A DNA stretch of 64,000 nt. Origin: Lutjanus erythropterus. Taxonomy: Eukaryota; Chordata; Actinopteri; Lutjaniformes; Lutjanidae. The translations under genes and the position numbers were made by a program. The DNA is taken from assembly GCA_020091685.1 (NCBI GenBank), contig CM034607.1, forward strand, positions 19,273,221-19,337,220, given 5' to 3'. Position 1 is the first letter of the stretch, and the number at the start of each line of letters is the position of its first letter. This document shows positions 42,638 to 54,690 of the stretch, in pieces. The notes below the pieces were generated by a model, which was not told the DNA's origin, ran no database searches, and worked only from the letters and a program-made list of their open reading frames with translations.

Positions 42638-44477
42638 TTAACTGCTGCCACTGACAGACTCTTTGACAGTGAGGGTCGGCGTGGGTCCTATGTGCGTCCA
42701 GATGTAGCCTTTTTCTGGTCGAATGGGGATGGTGGGGAATGGAGAGCTCCGTGACTTGAAATATTCAGAGGGGGCGTGGCACACAAACTCCAGGTACTCC
42801 ATCTTCCTGGGCAGATCCTCCTCTGGACCTAATACAAACCAGATGATTCTTAACATGTCTCAAAAATTGAAAATAAAAATAAAATAAAATGAATAAAAAA
42901 TAAAAGTAATTTCTCATCGCTCACCAACAATGTACGTCCCAGGATCAAACTGGTCCTTTGGACTGGCCTGAGTGGGGATCAACCAGGTCAGTGCAGCACT
43001 CTTTTCACAGTACTGGTCCTGCACGAAGCCTCGAATCTGAGCGTAGTACGGCTTCCCGTCTTCCTCATCTATTACCTTGATCACATCTCCTGTCTGGTAG
43101 TAAACACCCTGTGGATACACATGTAAACACTGAGGATGACAACGATCTGGCTCCTTCTCTCACATGTACTACAGGATGAAGATTTAGAACAACGGAGCTG
43201 CATTTAAAGCTGCAATAAAAGAGAAAATGCTGAAAGCATGCTATTGAAAAGAAACATTAGATAATTTTTGCTTTTAAAAATAAACACCATACCTTATAAA
43301 ATACGGATTCTGACGTGATGATTGTTGCAACAGATTCTGGTGCTTTGATTGGCTAAAGGAAAGAGATCACCCACACGGGTGTCAAACACATACATTAATA
43401 ATGAAGCAGCCAAGGACAAGAGAGATAACTCAATTTGCTAATCAAGTTAATGTCTAACTTACATTTTTGAGTTTGAATATGTGTCTTCTCCCCTTTCCTT
43501 TTGTTGACACCTTCTTCTCAGATGCAGGAGCTTTGTATTTGGTGCTCCTCAGCCGTGCAGACCTCCTATGGATCTCCTGCTTGGACTAAAGGCAAAAGCA
43601 ACACATACCAGATATTTAGCCAAAGTCAACTTTATTGTCAAAGGTTAAAAACACTAAGATAGAAACAAAATACTAAAATAAGTAGTAAGAATTTAACTAT
43701 TTACAAGTTAAGCAGGCGGGGTCACAGGGGACAATAACAAGACACAAATAAAAACACTAAAATAAAACTGTGAAGATAACAAGGCACAAGTAATTGATGA
43801 GAACTGGAAGGTAATGTGAACTGCAATAAATAGTCATTGTGCAAATACAAATGTACAAATGTGCAAGTAGTATTTCATCAAGATTTATGATAATCATATA
43901 ATGACTAACTGGCTTCACAGCAATGCAGCCTTGAGAACCAGGAAAAGACAACACTTACGCCTTATCATGATATCCAGAATCTAAGACGATATCTTGTCAC
44001 ATTTCAGGATATCAATACAATATCAATATATTGCCCATATATTGCTCGACTTCATATAAAAAATGAAGTCTCTGGGAGCCGCTCTGGGATCTTTTATAAT
44101 CACTTCATTATAGTCATTTATGCTGCTGTTAAACTGGAGGAAGTAATTCTTCAAAATTACCAAAACTGAGCTTTAAACAGAGTTCACATAGTGGCGTGTA
44201 AATTCTATTTTAGAGTCGGGGTTTCCTTTAAATGAACCTCACAAAGTCTGAGACAAACACTGCATGTAAACAGTCACGTTCAAACCCAGTAAGCTACCTG
44301 TTTCCCCCCGCCATTGCTGGGCTGGATGTTGGAGGACATGGACGGTCCTGAGGCTCCTCCGCTGCTGCTCTTTCCTGTACAGTTGTTACAGAGGATTTCT
44401 CCCTGGTTTCCTTTCTTCCACATCGACGAAGAGTTCGTCTTGCAGACGGCACAGCACGGCTTCAAACCCAGCGGCAT
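42638..44477 (-). CDS. gatad1: GATA zinc finger domain-containing protein 1
   Basis: Nuclear protein; in mammals it associates with a histone demethylase/Sin3B-type complex and recognises H3K4me3. Five exons on the minus strand: 44298-44477, 43463-43585, 43293-43352, 42925-43108, 42638-42828, joining in frame to 245 residues (human 269). The N-terminal GATA-like finger is C9-x2-C12-x17-C30-x2-C33. A Ser/Gly linker, shorter than in human, follows, then SKQEIHRRSARLRSTKYKAP, a basic KKVSTKGKGRRHIFKLKN stretch and a very conserved C-terminal half (GVYYQTGDVIKVIDEEDGKP, KSAALTWLIPT, FVCHAPSEYFKSRSSPFP, EKGYIWTH.GPTP). The start MPLGLKPCCAVCK is identical in layout to mammals. It is divergent from CHRAC1 1.5 kb away. 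Confidence 0.97.
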
Positions 44478-45240
44478 CGCTAATGTGCACGAAACCACAC
44501 CGAGGTGCGAAGAAATGACCGTTAATAAAGTCCTCAACAATGAGATGATGGCTGCTCGTTCAGCAGCTGCTAACTGTGTCCCCAATAACACACAGATGAG
44601 ACTGATACTGCTGACACAAACCGAGAGAAATATGTCTCCTTTCTGTCCCAAATATACCTTAGAACAAACTAGGACATTTGAGTAAAGATGATAATCACGA
44701 CAGCATCAAATTGCAATCTAAACTGTTTATCTGTACAGCCACATCACCGCCATTGCTAACGCCTCCATTTCTTCTTCTTCGCCTCTATTTACATCGGTTC
44801 TTCTTCTGTGTTTTTTTTTTATGATGTAGAAACAAGTCAAGCGCCACCACTGGACTGGAGGAGAGCTCGCTGAACTCAACCTGTGTACTGATCTGTGGAG
44901 ATAATTGAGTTTTCGGCATAAAGTGAAACATGAAAATCTGAAGAAATATACTAAGTAATCGCGCATTTTAAAATAATTTTAGTGCGGATTTTGGGAAGAC
45001 AAAGACAGGCAAATCTTTTTTGCTCCAAAAGAATGCCTTAAACAGAATACATCTCTAAAGAAATAAGTAAAAATGTCGAAATATAAAGAGAAATCAATAA
45101 AATAATAAATACAAATGGAAACATAAAACCAAATGACAAAATACAGAAGAATAATATAATAAAATAAGAATAAGAATTATGATTATAAGAAATTTATTTA
45201 TTTTCACATTTACTTTACATTTAAATATTTTATAATATAT

Positions 45241-45303
<63 letters not shown>

Positions 45304-45977
45304 TAATCTACTTTATATAATGGCATTTATTCATTTGCATCCCCCTTTCCTTATACTTTTCCATACTCTTTTATATTTTATAATTTGTCTTTATATTTTT
45401 ACATCTTTACAACCACATTTCTTCTTTCATTTATTCCTCTATATATTTCTACATTTTTATTTACTTGTTTATTCTTAAATTTTTTCCTCTTCATATTTCC
45501 ACATTTATTTTCTTATTATTTTATGAATTTATTCTTTTTTATGGCTCCACAGAAACCCAAGAGGTTATTTATAAAATCTACATTTTGCTTACAATGTATT
45601 TAATCATCTTTCATTCTTGTAGTAAGATAATAAAAAAAATCGTACTATATTGGAAATTAAAATTTGTCTTTCTTATTGGTATTAATTTTGATTAATTGCA
45701 TCAAAATCGATTACATTTAGACCACCATCTGCAACTGGTTTATGAAGCAATGCTTGATACCTGAGGATATATAATATGGTCATAATGATAATACTTGAAT
45801 ATTTCTGATGATAAAAGTTAAAATAGTTATAATTTTTCGCCTGAAGTAACTCCTCTTCGGCAGGTGGCGGCAAACCAGTAGAAACGCCGCCAACTACCGC
45901 TAATATGAAGTAGAAGAAGAAACGCGTCACGGTTCAAAACAATACGTGAAGTTCCGCCTGTCTGGCGCCGAGTCCTC
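44478..45977. other. Divergent GATAD1-CHRAC1 intergenic region
   Basis: Holds both promoters. The middle is AT-rich, with a long CA microsatellite at 45244-45300. Open frames here are low-complexity. Confidence 0.55.
45244..45300 (+). repeat. (CA)n microsatellite
   Basis: About 28 perfect CA units. Confidence 0.97.
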
Positions 45978-47674
45978 ATGAAGATGTCTCAAAATAATCC
46001 CGACAAAGATGACCAAACGTCAACCAACAAAAAAACCATCTCACTGCCCATTTCCAGAGTGAGGCTGATAATGAAGAGCTCCCCTGATGTCTCCAGCATC
46101 AACCAGGACGCTCTGTTTCTCACCACCAAGGCGACAGTAAGACGAGTTTGACGCTAAATCATCGCTTTACTGCTAACTAACAGCTCATTCATCTGATGCT
46201 AACAGGGATTAGCTCACCGTTAGCTTCTCTGATAACCGTTAATGTAGCCGCTCCGGACTCCATTACGGCTGGTGTGTTTATCCACTTAGTGTGCGTTTAT
46301 TCTTTGCTGACTTGTTGTGTTGTTGTAGGAGCTGTTTGTCCAGCATCTGGCTCTGTCCTCGTATAACAACGGCTCCGGGAAAGAGACCAACAGTCTGTCA
46401 TACAGCGACCTGGCTCACACCGCAGAGGAGACCGAGACTTTCCACTTTCTGACAGGTGAGACTACAAACACAGCCCGATGGACCTATAGAGACTGTCTGC
46501 AGCAATGTCATGGTGGCCACTACTGGTCATTTACCTCAGTGAAACATTAGAGTCAAATCTCCATGAAGTTAAAATGTTTAGTTTTTGCTTTTGGATGCTG
46601 AAAAATTGTGTTATACTCTGTGATACTGTGTTATTTTGTTTACCCTCATTGATTTCATATACAGATATTTTCCAGCTCGTTTTGGTTGATTGACAATGCC
46701 AGAACAGATATGTGCACATATTTCTTCCACCTAATGTCAGAGAAACCAAATCTCTCCTTTCATATCAGCAGAAATTTCTGGCTGATACAGATATTTCATT
46801 TTAAATCCTTTATTGGCCAGTACTGATGAGGATATTATTGTGCATCCCTAAATTCAACAATAGCACAAACCATTTATTCTTAAATGACCATAAAACTGAA
46901 CCAACACCTTTCTACCTGCTTATTAGACTGCCTTAGCTTTAGTTAGGTTTACCAACTGAGAGTAAAATTGCTAACTGTATTTTGGTTTATTATGCCACAT
47001 AACATTTTGGGTTGGTTATTCGTTTGGTTATTATAAACAGTTTTTCATTTTTTTTCCTTGGAGAATTAACTATATTACACTATATATGGATAATGATTTA
47101 GCATACAGCTATAAAAGGTTATTTCTTAAGTTCAGCCATTTCTTTATTGCAACTCTTTATTATTTATTTTATCAGTGTAATAAATCCATGGATGTTTATG
47201 TCCTGTTCATTGTTCCTATGTCTAAACGTTTTTCAAGGGAAGAAAATTCCCGGAACAGAGATTTCAAGTAGTTTAAATGATAATCAACAAGTGTATTTTT
47301 CAACAAGGGGGCAGCTCATTCCTTGTCTCGATAAATACTTTTTTAACACAGATTTGCACCTGTTTTTTTTGCTTGCAGTCATCATAAATGCACACTGCTG
47401 AAATCTTTATTTTTCTGCAGCAGTTTTTAAGAAGTTGTAGCTGTTTAGTCTGCTGAGGAAAGCTCATGTTTCCTGTGTGATTACATGTTGATTGACCGGT
47501 CATGATTTAAAATGCTGTCAGCCATGTCAGGATGGCGTGGCAGAGCAACAATAAGAGGAGTTTAACAGAGAAACATTCTCTTTTTACCTGACAGATATCC
47601 TGCCCAAGAAAATCTTTGCCCGAGATTACCTCAAGTCTTTGGAGCAAATGCAAGAAGAGGACGCTGACTTTTAA
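45978..47674 (+). CDS. chrac1: Chromatin accessibility complex protein 1 (CHRAC15)
   Basis: Histone-fold protein that pairs with POLE3 in the CHRAC remodelling complex (with ACF1 and SNF2H). Three exons: 45978-46136, 46329-46455, 47595-47674, in phases 0 and 1, giving 121 residues (human 131). The histone fold is complete: ISLPISRVRLIMKSSPDVSS, INQDALFLTTKATELFVQHL, YSDLAHTAEETETFHFLTDI and LPKKIFARDYL. A second in-frame ATG at 45984 has a better context (AAGATGT) and may be the true start, removing two residues. The acidic tail seen in mammals is nearly absent; the protein stops at QEEDADF. A probable AATAAA signal is at 48677-48682. Confidence 0.95.
46456..47594 (+). other. CHRAC1 intron 2
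   Basis: 1.1 kb AT-rich intron. A CTTTTTACCTGACAG acceptor closes it. No other signal was seen. Confidence 0.7.
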
Positions 47675-48676
47675 AAAAGGACACTGGCTGGCTTTCATGT
47701 CTGGACAGATGTTATCAGCTGTGCAAGTCATTCATTGAGAGTAGAATGACTGACAGAAGAGACACCCTGGACTTTCTCAATGCTTTGAAAAATACATTGA
47801 CAGAGTTCAGCTGGAGGAAGTTAGTGGACATGGAGCTGAAAGTAAAGCCATGTAGGGCAAAATGTGAAATCAAGACTCAAACACAACAACACACTGAGTG
47901 TCTTAGAGGATCATAGACGTTGTATCATATGTGTAAGATAAATACTTGATGCCAGAAATCTCAGTATGTAACAATGGCTTAAAAAAAGCAGCCTTAGGTG
48001 AATCATAATGCAATCACCCTCTACGGAGACAATTTTTTGTGTTGACTAAAGTACTGTTATTGCTAATAATTGATGAATAATAGATGTCATAACAATTTTG
48101 CAATTGGCCCGTGTTTTAAGACTGTGGTTGAAGATTTTCTGGTAGCAGCTTCTTAGAAATTTAATGCTTGTTTTTCATGCACAGTTATCAGGAGGAGAGT
48201 GTTGTCTTTTCTTGACAGCTTGCAGATCTATGTGAGCTCACTCCATGTAACAGACCAAGACACAATGGGAATCCATTCCACAACAGCTGGAGCACATATG
48301 TGTGAGCTCCTGAGTTATTATTGCCTTTAAACTCTGATTGGGTGAACGCTTTGTTTGAGACATGCTGTCAAACATTTATGTCAAAGTGAAATGTGCTCAT
48401 GTTACTGATTCTAAGTTATACATGATATTGTCATGTTTGAGTCCTTAGCAGCTTATCAGAAATACTTGAAAGTTGTTTGAATGAATCAAAAGTACAAAAA
48501 TACCTCTTTTTGTTCCAGCTTAACTACAACTGAACATGCTGTGTCTGACTTTCCAAATGAAAATTCACACTCAGCCTAACATGTGACTATTTAAAGTGTA
48601 TGTAACTACCAGCTGACCACCTTACAGGGCATCTTCGTCATAAATTTACAAATTAATTGTTTAGATTTGATATTAA

Positions 48677-48682
48677 AATAAA
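48677..48682 (+). other. CHRAC1 candidate polyadenylation signal
   Basis: AATAAA about 1.0 kb after the stop codon. It is the first clear match downstream on this strand that I noticed. Confidence 0.4.
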
Positions 48683-49086
48683 GATTCATGCTGTCTGATA
48701 CTCATGTTGCACCATGTGTGTGTTACGCCACAATCTTGGAGAGACAGAGGTGTGAAAATGCAGTTTATGAATGTTGAATGATGTGTGAAATATTATTCTG
48801 CTCCAGGTTTCACAAGTGTCTGGCCGTTTTACTAGAGGCAGTTAGTGTGACTGTGAAATCTCCGCAAAGAACATGTGTGCAAAAAGGGAAATATAAAACA
48901 AGATTTAACAGGATAGTTAGAGTTATTTGAAGTGGGGTTGCCCCCATTTGGGAGAAGCAGACAAGAGTACCAGCACAGCAGCTAAGCGATGTACTGCGGT
49001 GGACAGAGTCAGTAACAAGGTATTTTAGCCACTTACAAAAAATATCCACCCAACAAGTTAATGCTATATTTATAATATTTTCCCCA

Positions 49087-49455
49087 CTTTAACTTGCCAT
49101 CAGACAGCCTTTTCTGATGGGAAACAGCTATAATATAAGTCAAATATTGCTCTTTATTGTTTACCCAGACTCCTTTAATTTTACCTTGCAGAACATAGTA
49201 GTTTCTCTGTTCTGTTGTTGCCTCGATCCGTTTGTTTGTGTTGTTGTGTGACTTTTGTGATTCTGAACTAACCGTTTAAAACAAAGTCACACAATAACAC
49301 AAACATACTAACAGATTGAGAAATTGGTAGATAAGCAACTCCTGTGTTCTGCAAAGTAAAATACTGATTTTGCCAATTGAGTTTAGAGAGAGCGATATTT
49401 AGCTCATAAAACGTCAGTCTCCTGTCAGAAAAAGCTGACTGACGGCAAGGTAAAG
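49087..49455. mobile_element. Foldback (long inverted repeat) element, copy 2
   Basis: Left end CTTTAACTTGCCATCAGACA then GCCTTTTCTGATGGGAAAC; the right end is the inverted TCAGAAAAAGCTGACTGACG then GCAAGGTAAAG. Inner arms also pair: GCAGAACATAGTAGTTTCTC against GCAGAACACAGGAGTTGCTT read from the other strand, and TTTGTGTTGTTGTGTGACTT against its inverse. It is a relative of 33185-33516. Confidence 0.75.
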
Positions 49456-50091
49456 CAGTTACAATATTCTAAATATGGCATACACGTAAACTGGTATTTT
49501 TTTTATTTTTTTTGTTTGTTTGTTTTTTGCATGGTTAAAATATGTTTTGCTGCTGACCCAACAGGAGCCTTATTACAGAAACTTCCAATCTTAAGTCTGA
49601 AGTCAAGACGGGAACAGTCTGAGGATTTTTCCCAATTTGGTATCACAGAAATAAATCCTTTAGGAATCCAATCTTATTTTACTTCATCTTATCTTATCTC
49701 AGGTTAGGAAATCCTAAATACCCGATCCAGTATTGCTTATCAACTTTTATGTATGTTACCTAGCAACTGATACGACTTTTAACTTGTCACCAAGCTAAAA
49801 AAAAAACTCATCATTTTTCAAGTCATTGAAACATAAGAATAGAGTTAAAAAAACAATTTTGGGAAGTTATGATGCTTTTGTAATACACTTTTTTTTTTTA
49901 TCATAAGTTATGGACAAGAACATTAACTTAAGAACTATTCATCTGTAATGTTTTTTTTTTTATTTTACTAAATCAGGTCCTAACTCTAATTACCATGGCT
50001 ACCAGACAGTTAAAATAGGATCAGCAGGTTACAAAAACAAACTATCCCTTTAAGAGCTACACAATCATCACAGCTCCCAGATAATGTGAGG

Positions 50092-50097
50092 TTTATT
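50092..50097 (-). other. Candidate polyadenylation signal for the secreted-protein gene
   Basis: AATAAA on the minus strand about 210 bases after the stop codon at 50305. Confidence 0.45.
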
Positions 50098-50304
50098 TAT
50101 TTCTGCTGATTCCAGGTTACACATGTTACTTTGGTAGGTGTTTTGATGACATAAGGTGCATATGAAGTGTGTTTTGTCCTCATTAATACAGACTAACATA
50201 ATCCTGAGCATGCATGCATCTGCTACAGTGTTGTAGAATCCATTAATATATAAATACAGTTCAAATAAGGGGAGAGAAAAGGAGGAAACAGGTCCCTGTC
50301 ATTG

Positions 50305-52884
50305 TCACTGTCGGATGAGTTTGTAGAGTCGATGCTGCATGTTGATCAGATTCCTCTCTAAAGAAGAAAACTGAGTCTCCAGGATGTTTGCCATGTGCTC
50401 TCTTCCATCTATGGCGTCTCTTGTGTTGGCGAGATGCTCCTTCATGCTGCAAGTGTTGACAAACCACAAGTTAATATCTGAGACTTTATGACACATTGAC
50501 ACACTACTGTGCTTAAGACATTTCCCCTCAAAATTCATAACTGTCCAAGAGTAACGAGTTTTTCTCTCACATCTAATAGCGAGAAAGCACCGAGCTGCAT
50601 TAATTCTCTGCAGGCGTTTTAGTGCCAGAGCCTCGTCTCAGCCAGATGTCCCGACAGATGACTGCTGAAATGACTCAGCTGCTTGTCTGGACGCTATTTC
50701 CATTCTGTTCGCATTTTTTTGGCCTTCAGCCTGTTATGTTTGGGCCAGGCTCCTGACTCCCTCACTAATAATGAATTAGGAATAATCCCACAGCTGGCCT
50801 CGGATCACTATTTGCCATTACACGTTTAATTTGTACAGTGGGGCTTGTTGCTGCACTTTGTGACTGATCTCTGAGTATTGTGTTGTTCTAATATATATAA
50901 ATATGAAACAACAGAAAGCCAAATCACTGATAGATCTACCTGCTTCTACATAATTCAATAGGAAATGCCTCCATACTGCTCGTCTGGTGTAATCCAAGTC
51001 TCCTATGGACTACAACGTGCCAAGTTGACTTAAAAGACGTCATTTTCATTCACTGTAGATCCTTAGCTTGGAGCCACATTGATGTGTGCATGCACACCGT
51101 CTGAACTGGATGTGTGTAACGTGATATGTGCTTGTGCGAGTCAACGTCATGCCAGGGCTTCAGGAGACTTGGATGAAACCAGATGAACAGTATGGAGGCA
51201 TTTAGGTTGCATTTTACATCGGAAAACTGGTCACCATTCACTTAAACTGTTTGGGAGATTCTGCAGCGCGGATTTCCTGTGAAACTCCAGCAGTGTTTGA
51301 TTTTGTTTTTGTTTGATTTTGTTATTTTCAACAGAGGGGATAGACTCGGCTCAGTCCATTCACTTGCAACTAGCAAACTGACTCATAAAAGAGGTTCAAC
51401 AATTATTATAGATTCAACATGAACCTGACAGAAAAGTGGGGTTCTGAGAAAATGTCACAGTTACAAACCCATCTACTGCTTCAGCGCCATGGTCGGGGCC
51501 ATACTGACTCTGACTTGGACAAACCTCGGTCAGATAAATCAGATAAAGGATCAGTGAGTCAGACAGACGAGACAGACACATCCAAACAATTTTCAAAAAG
51601 AAAAAGTTTATGGGTGCTTGTGATGGTTGACAACTGATTTGGTGCGACTGCTCACCTATGGTTACCTGAGAAGTCAGTTGCACACTCCTCTCTGGGTTAC
51701 TTGGTTTGGTTGGACTTTGGCTGATTTATTTTTATTTTCTTAGACATGTACATGTTCACACAACCACACACATTACTGATGAACTGACTGCATACTTAGT
51801 TTTCTTAAACAAACATACTTTTTCTTTGTCATGTGGCTCTTGACAAATGTCTGAAAATTATTTGGGATCAGAAAGAGGGGAGGATCATGTATCATTTCTC
51901 TTTTTTGCGTTTGGCCGGTTAGTTTTAATTTTTGTTGGGACAGCTAATCCAACTTTTATGTCTGTTACCTAGCAACAGAGACAACTTTTCTCAGAGACTG
52001 AGCTAAACAACTCTGTAATCATTGTTTTTTTTTAATCATTGAAACATGCTGACACTTGCACTGGAACATATAAAAATAGAGTAAAAACAGCAATGGGCAC
52101 TAAACTTAAATATAGTTGAGTTAGAGGTGTTGGTAACATCTGTAAATAAATACAAATGTTTCTGGGGGGAAACACAACTGTTAGCTGCTGTTAAGTAAAA
52201 TAGAGGATCAAAATAAAATTCAAATTCTAAACTCTTGCCTTTATATTAAATGAAATATAAAATTCAGCCCCTATCTACACCCCAATAATAATTTTTATCC
52301 AATGAGGTACTCCATGTCAAATGGTCTGTAACTTCTGTTTCTCACCTGGTGAAGACTCCATCATCATTCCCCTCTTTCCTCTTCTCTGCCAAAGAGACAA
52401 ACACCGTCTCCATGGTCTGCATAGTTTCCCCCATGTTCTGGTGGTCTGACTGGATCCCCTGCATCTCCTCTCTGGCCTGGTGTTCGTAGGAGATCCCTCC
52501 CTCTTCCATCCCACTGGAGGTGGACAAAGCCTGCAGGGCGGCTCTGTTCTGGAGGACGAGCAGACGGGACTTGGCGAACTCCTCGGGCCCGGCGATGTTC
52601 TCCCAGCAGATCTCAGAGGACGGCGGTAACCAGAAGCGCTGGGTGCAGTTGACTGGTTTGTCTGGGGTCTCCGTTACGAAGGGGCTGTCGGCAGGGAAAC
52701 TGTGGAGCAGGTGCAGGAGAGATGATCCAGAGCCCCACTCCAGATCCTCCAGGACTGGTTCCTGCCCCGACTCGTGTTCGGGGGTAAATGTAGGAAGAGG
52801 CCCCACTGCCCCTGCACCCTCTGCTGGGAGGAAGACCCCCAACATGAGGCAGAGCACGGCCTTGCTCACCGGCCCCTGGAGCAT
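50305..52884 (-). CDS. Secreted coiled-coil protein of unknown function
   Basis: I do not recognise this gene. Two exons on the minus strand, 52346-52884 and 50305-50446, join in phase 2 (AG|C = Ser) to 226 residues. Residues 1 to about 24 form a signal peptide (LCLMLGVFLPAEG core). The mature part has an acidic, Pro-rich segment, one N-glycosylation sequon (N79-C80-T81) and just two cysteines, C80 and C93, likely a disulfide pair. From about residue 102 to the end it is charged and helical with heptad-like spacing (LLVLQNRAALQALS, MGETMQTMETVFVSLAEKRK, ILETQFSSLERNLINMQHRL), predicting a coiled coil. No transmembrane segment or globular C-terminal domain is seen. Reasons to believe it: long open frame, good donor (AG|GTGAGA), good acceptor, signal peptide and frame continuity. 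The ATG at 52884 is close to the acceptor at 52895, so a non-coding 5' exon is expected. Confidence 0.75.
50965..51300 (-). mobile_element. Relative of the GGATAGTTCAC-type element, within the secreted-gene intron
   Basis: On the minus strand it carries CTGGAGTTTCACAGGAAA, AGAATCTCCCAAACA and ACCAGTTTTC in the same order as 25743-26085. A CCTCCATACTGNTC segment occurs twice in opposite directions (about 50969 and 51190), giving a partial fold-back. Ends are degraded. Confidence 0.6.
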
Positions 52885-52897
52885 CTCCAAACTGGCT

Positions 52898-52898
52898 G

Positions 52899-52948
<50 letters not shown>
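52898..52948 (+). repeat. (CA)n microsatellite before the secreted-gene coding exon
   Basis: About 25 CA units; on the minus strand (TG)n forms part of the tract leading to the acceptor TTTCAG|CCAGTTTGG. Confidence 0.95.
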
Positions 52949-52950
<2 letters not shown>

Positions 52951-54690
52951 CTGTAAAGGCTATTCACTGGCATCATGACAGATTTTATCCACTACGCATT
53001 TTTTCCACTGTGGTCTTTCCCATAAGAAAGCTTTTGTTTTATTCACACAACAGATCTCTTCTCTCCTCCATAACAAGAGATATTACGTCTTCCATCTAAG
53101 ACACACAGAGATGGATCCTCCACCCTTTCCCACCCCACAAAGTAAAGATACAGGGATAAAAGATAAAATAAAAACATAAATTAGTTGTTACATTAGGGTT
53201 TATTATAAAAATCCTCTTTGTTAGTATTAGAGGGATCCTTACGATTACACTTAGATGTGGTGCATTTTTGGCAGCTGTAATAGCTAAGATAACAAAACCC
53301 TTTATCCTTTGTTCAGTAAAAAGTGTCCACTTATAGATAAAACATGATAAAATGCCTTCTAATATATGGTAAAGTGCCATCTAGAGTGCCTCTTTCCAGT
53401 GGACAAAACACAATGCAGTACCATATTGGCCACCCAACATAAATATAAATTTAGTTAGCCTCCATGTGCCTCTAAATGGTTATATAGAAGTGTAGTAGTT
53501 GTTGTACTTAAAATCACATAACCATTTAAATCAAAACCAGGGTTTTTCTCACTCCTGCCCCACTCAAACATGTTGCATCTATTTGACAGGTATGGTTACT
53601 AGTTGCTTTACAGATTAAAATTTTACATAAAAAACAGTGATAGGTTTATAAAATACAACAGGCCACACCACTGAGGATCAAACCAGCAGTTCCCAATTGT
53701 TTTTGCTTCCTTTTTGTCTGTATGTTGTCAGCAGCCCCACCAGAGTGATTTCCCCTCTACACTTCTTCCTGCAGCACTTCTACAACAGTAAAATGCTAAT
53801 TAAGCATTGATGCATCGCAATTGACAATTCAATAATGCCCTATATAATAATATATCAGTCTAGCCACATGGGTAAAACATGTACTTTTACTTTGATACTT
53901 TTAAGTATAGTTTGCTTATATACTTCTGTACTCCTACGTTTGACTGACGGACTTTTATTTCTAACAGTATTTCCACACTGCTGTATTACTGGTTCCTTAA
54001 GTGAAGCATCCGAATAAGTTTACTCCACCACTGAATGCGGGACAGCAGGATTTTTCATTGGCATACAACTGTGACAATACAGGTAAAATGTTATTACCTT
54101 CAAAATAAAAGTATGAATTATGTTGCGTTTAGTATAAAGAACAAATGGTTTGTTGCAGCGAATTCATGTTATATACTCAAACATATTAAGAACATATTTT
54201 TTTTTCAGTATAGTAACTTCAAAAGGCTGCAGCATAAATATGTTTAACTTCTTTTATTACTGGCGGAAGTTTTACTCTGTTTGGTCGCTTCATGGTTCTG
54301 TAGTCCAGCTGCAGGAAAACTGAAAACAAACGGAGCTTCTGAGCTAATCCACTCATCCTGACCACTGCAACAACTCTAACTCATACAAACATCTATTTCC
54401 TCTTTACAATACACCAGTTTCACTCACGTCTTGTGTGTGTAACGTGTCTTCTTACCTTGCAAAGAAACCCCAGCGACGGAGCAGCTGTGTGTGAGTCCTG
54501 CAGCGCTCCTCTGGTGCCTGAAGTCGTCGGAAAAAATGAGTCGTTGGCTGCAGCAGCAGCCTGTTACAGTTACATGAGATCTGAATCACTATTTACTGGC
54601 CCGGTAACAGCACAGTCAGGAGAGTCTGGAGTAAAGGACTTTCCGTCAGAGTCTGTGATGGAGTCATGAAGGAAACACTTACCCAAAATA
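52949..54690 (-). other. Probable 5' UTR/promoter region of the secreted-protein gene
   Basis: Minus-strand splice donors in good context occur at TTTGCAAG|GTAAGAAG (exon end 54456) and TTTTGG|GTAAGTGT (exon end about 54684), candidates for non-coding first exons of the gene at 52884. No acceptor or transcription start can be fixed from sequence alone. The rest is AT-rich. Confidence 0.35.

Larger units (their letters stand above)
47675..50304. other. CHRAC1 3' flank, repeats, and 3' flank of the secreted-protein gene
   Basis: Convergent gene ends. Contains the foldback element copy 2 (49087-49455). The AATAAA at 50092-50097 (minus) may serve the gene to the right. No other gene is supported. 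Confidence 0.5.

Noticed and set aside
44314..44685. 123-residue plus-strand open frame
   Set aside because: Antisense to GATAD1 exon 1, whose zinc-finger sequence is clearly the real product.
52520..52978. 152-residue plus-strand open frame
   Set aside because: Antisense to the secreted-protein exon and ends in a poly-Thr-His run made by the CA microsatellite.
54433..54669. Plus-strand open frame with CxxC-like pairs (CVTC, CESC) as a zinc-binding gene
   Set aside because: Single short frame, no start or splice context, no match I recognise; kept only as a low-interest observation.
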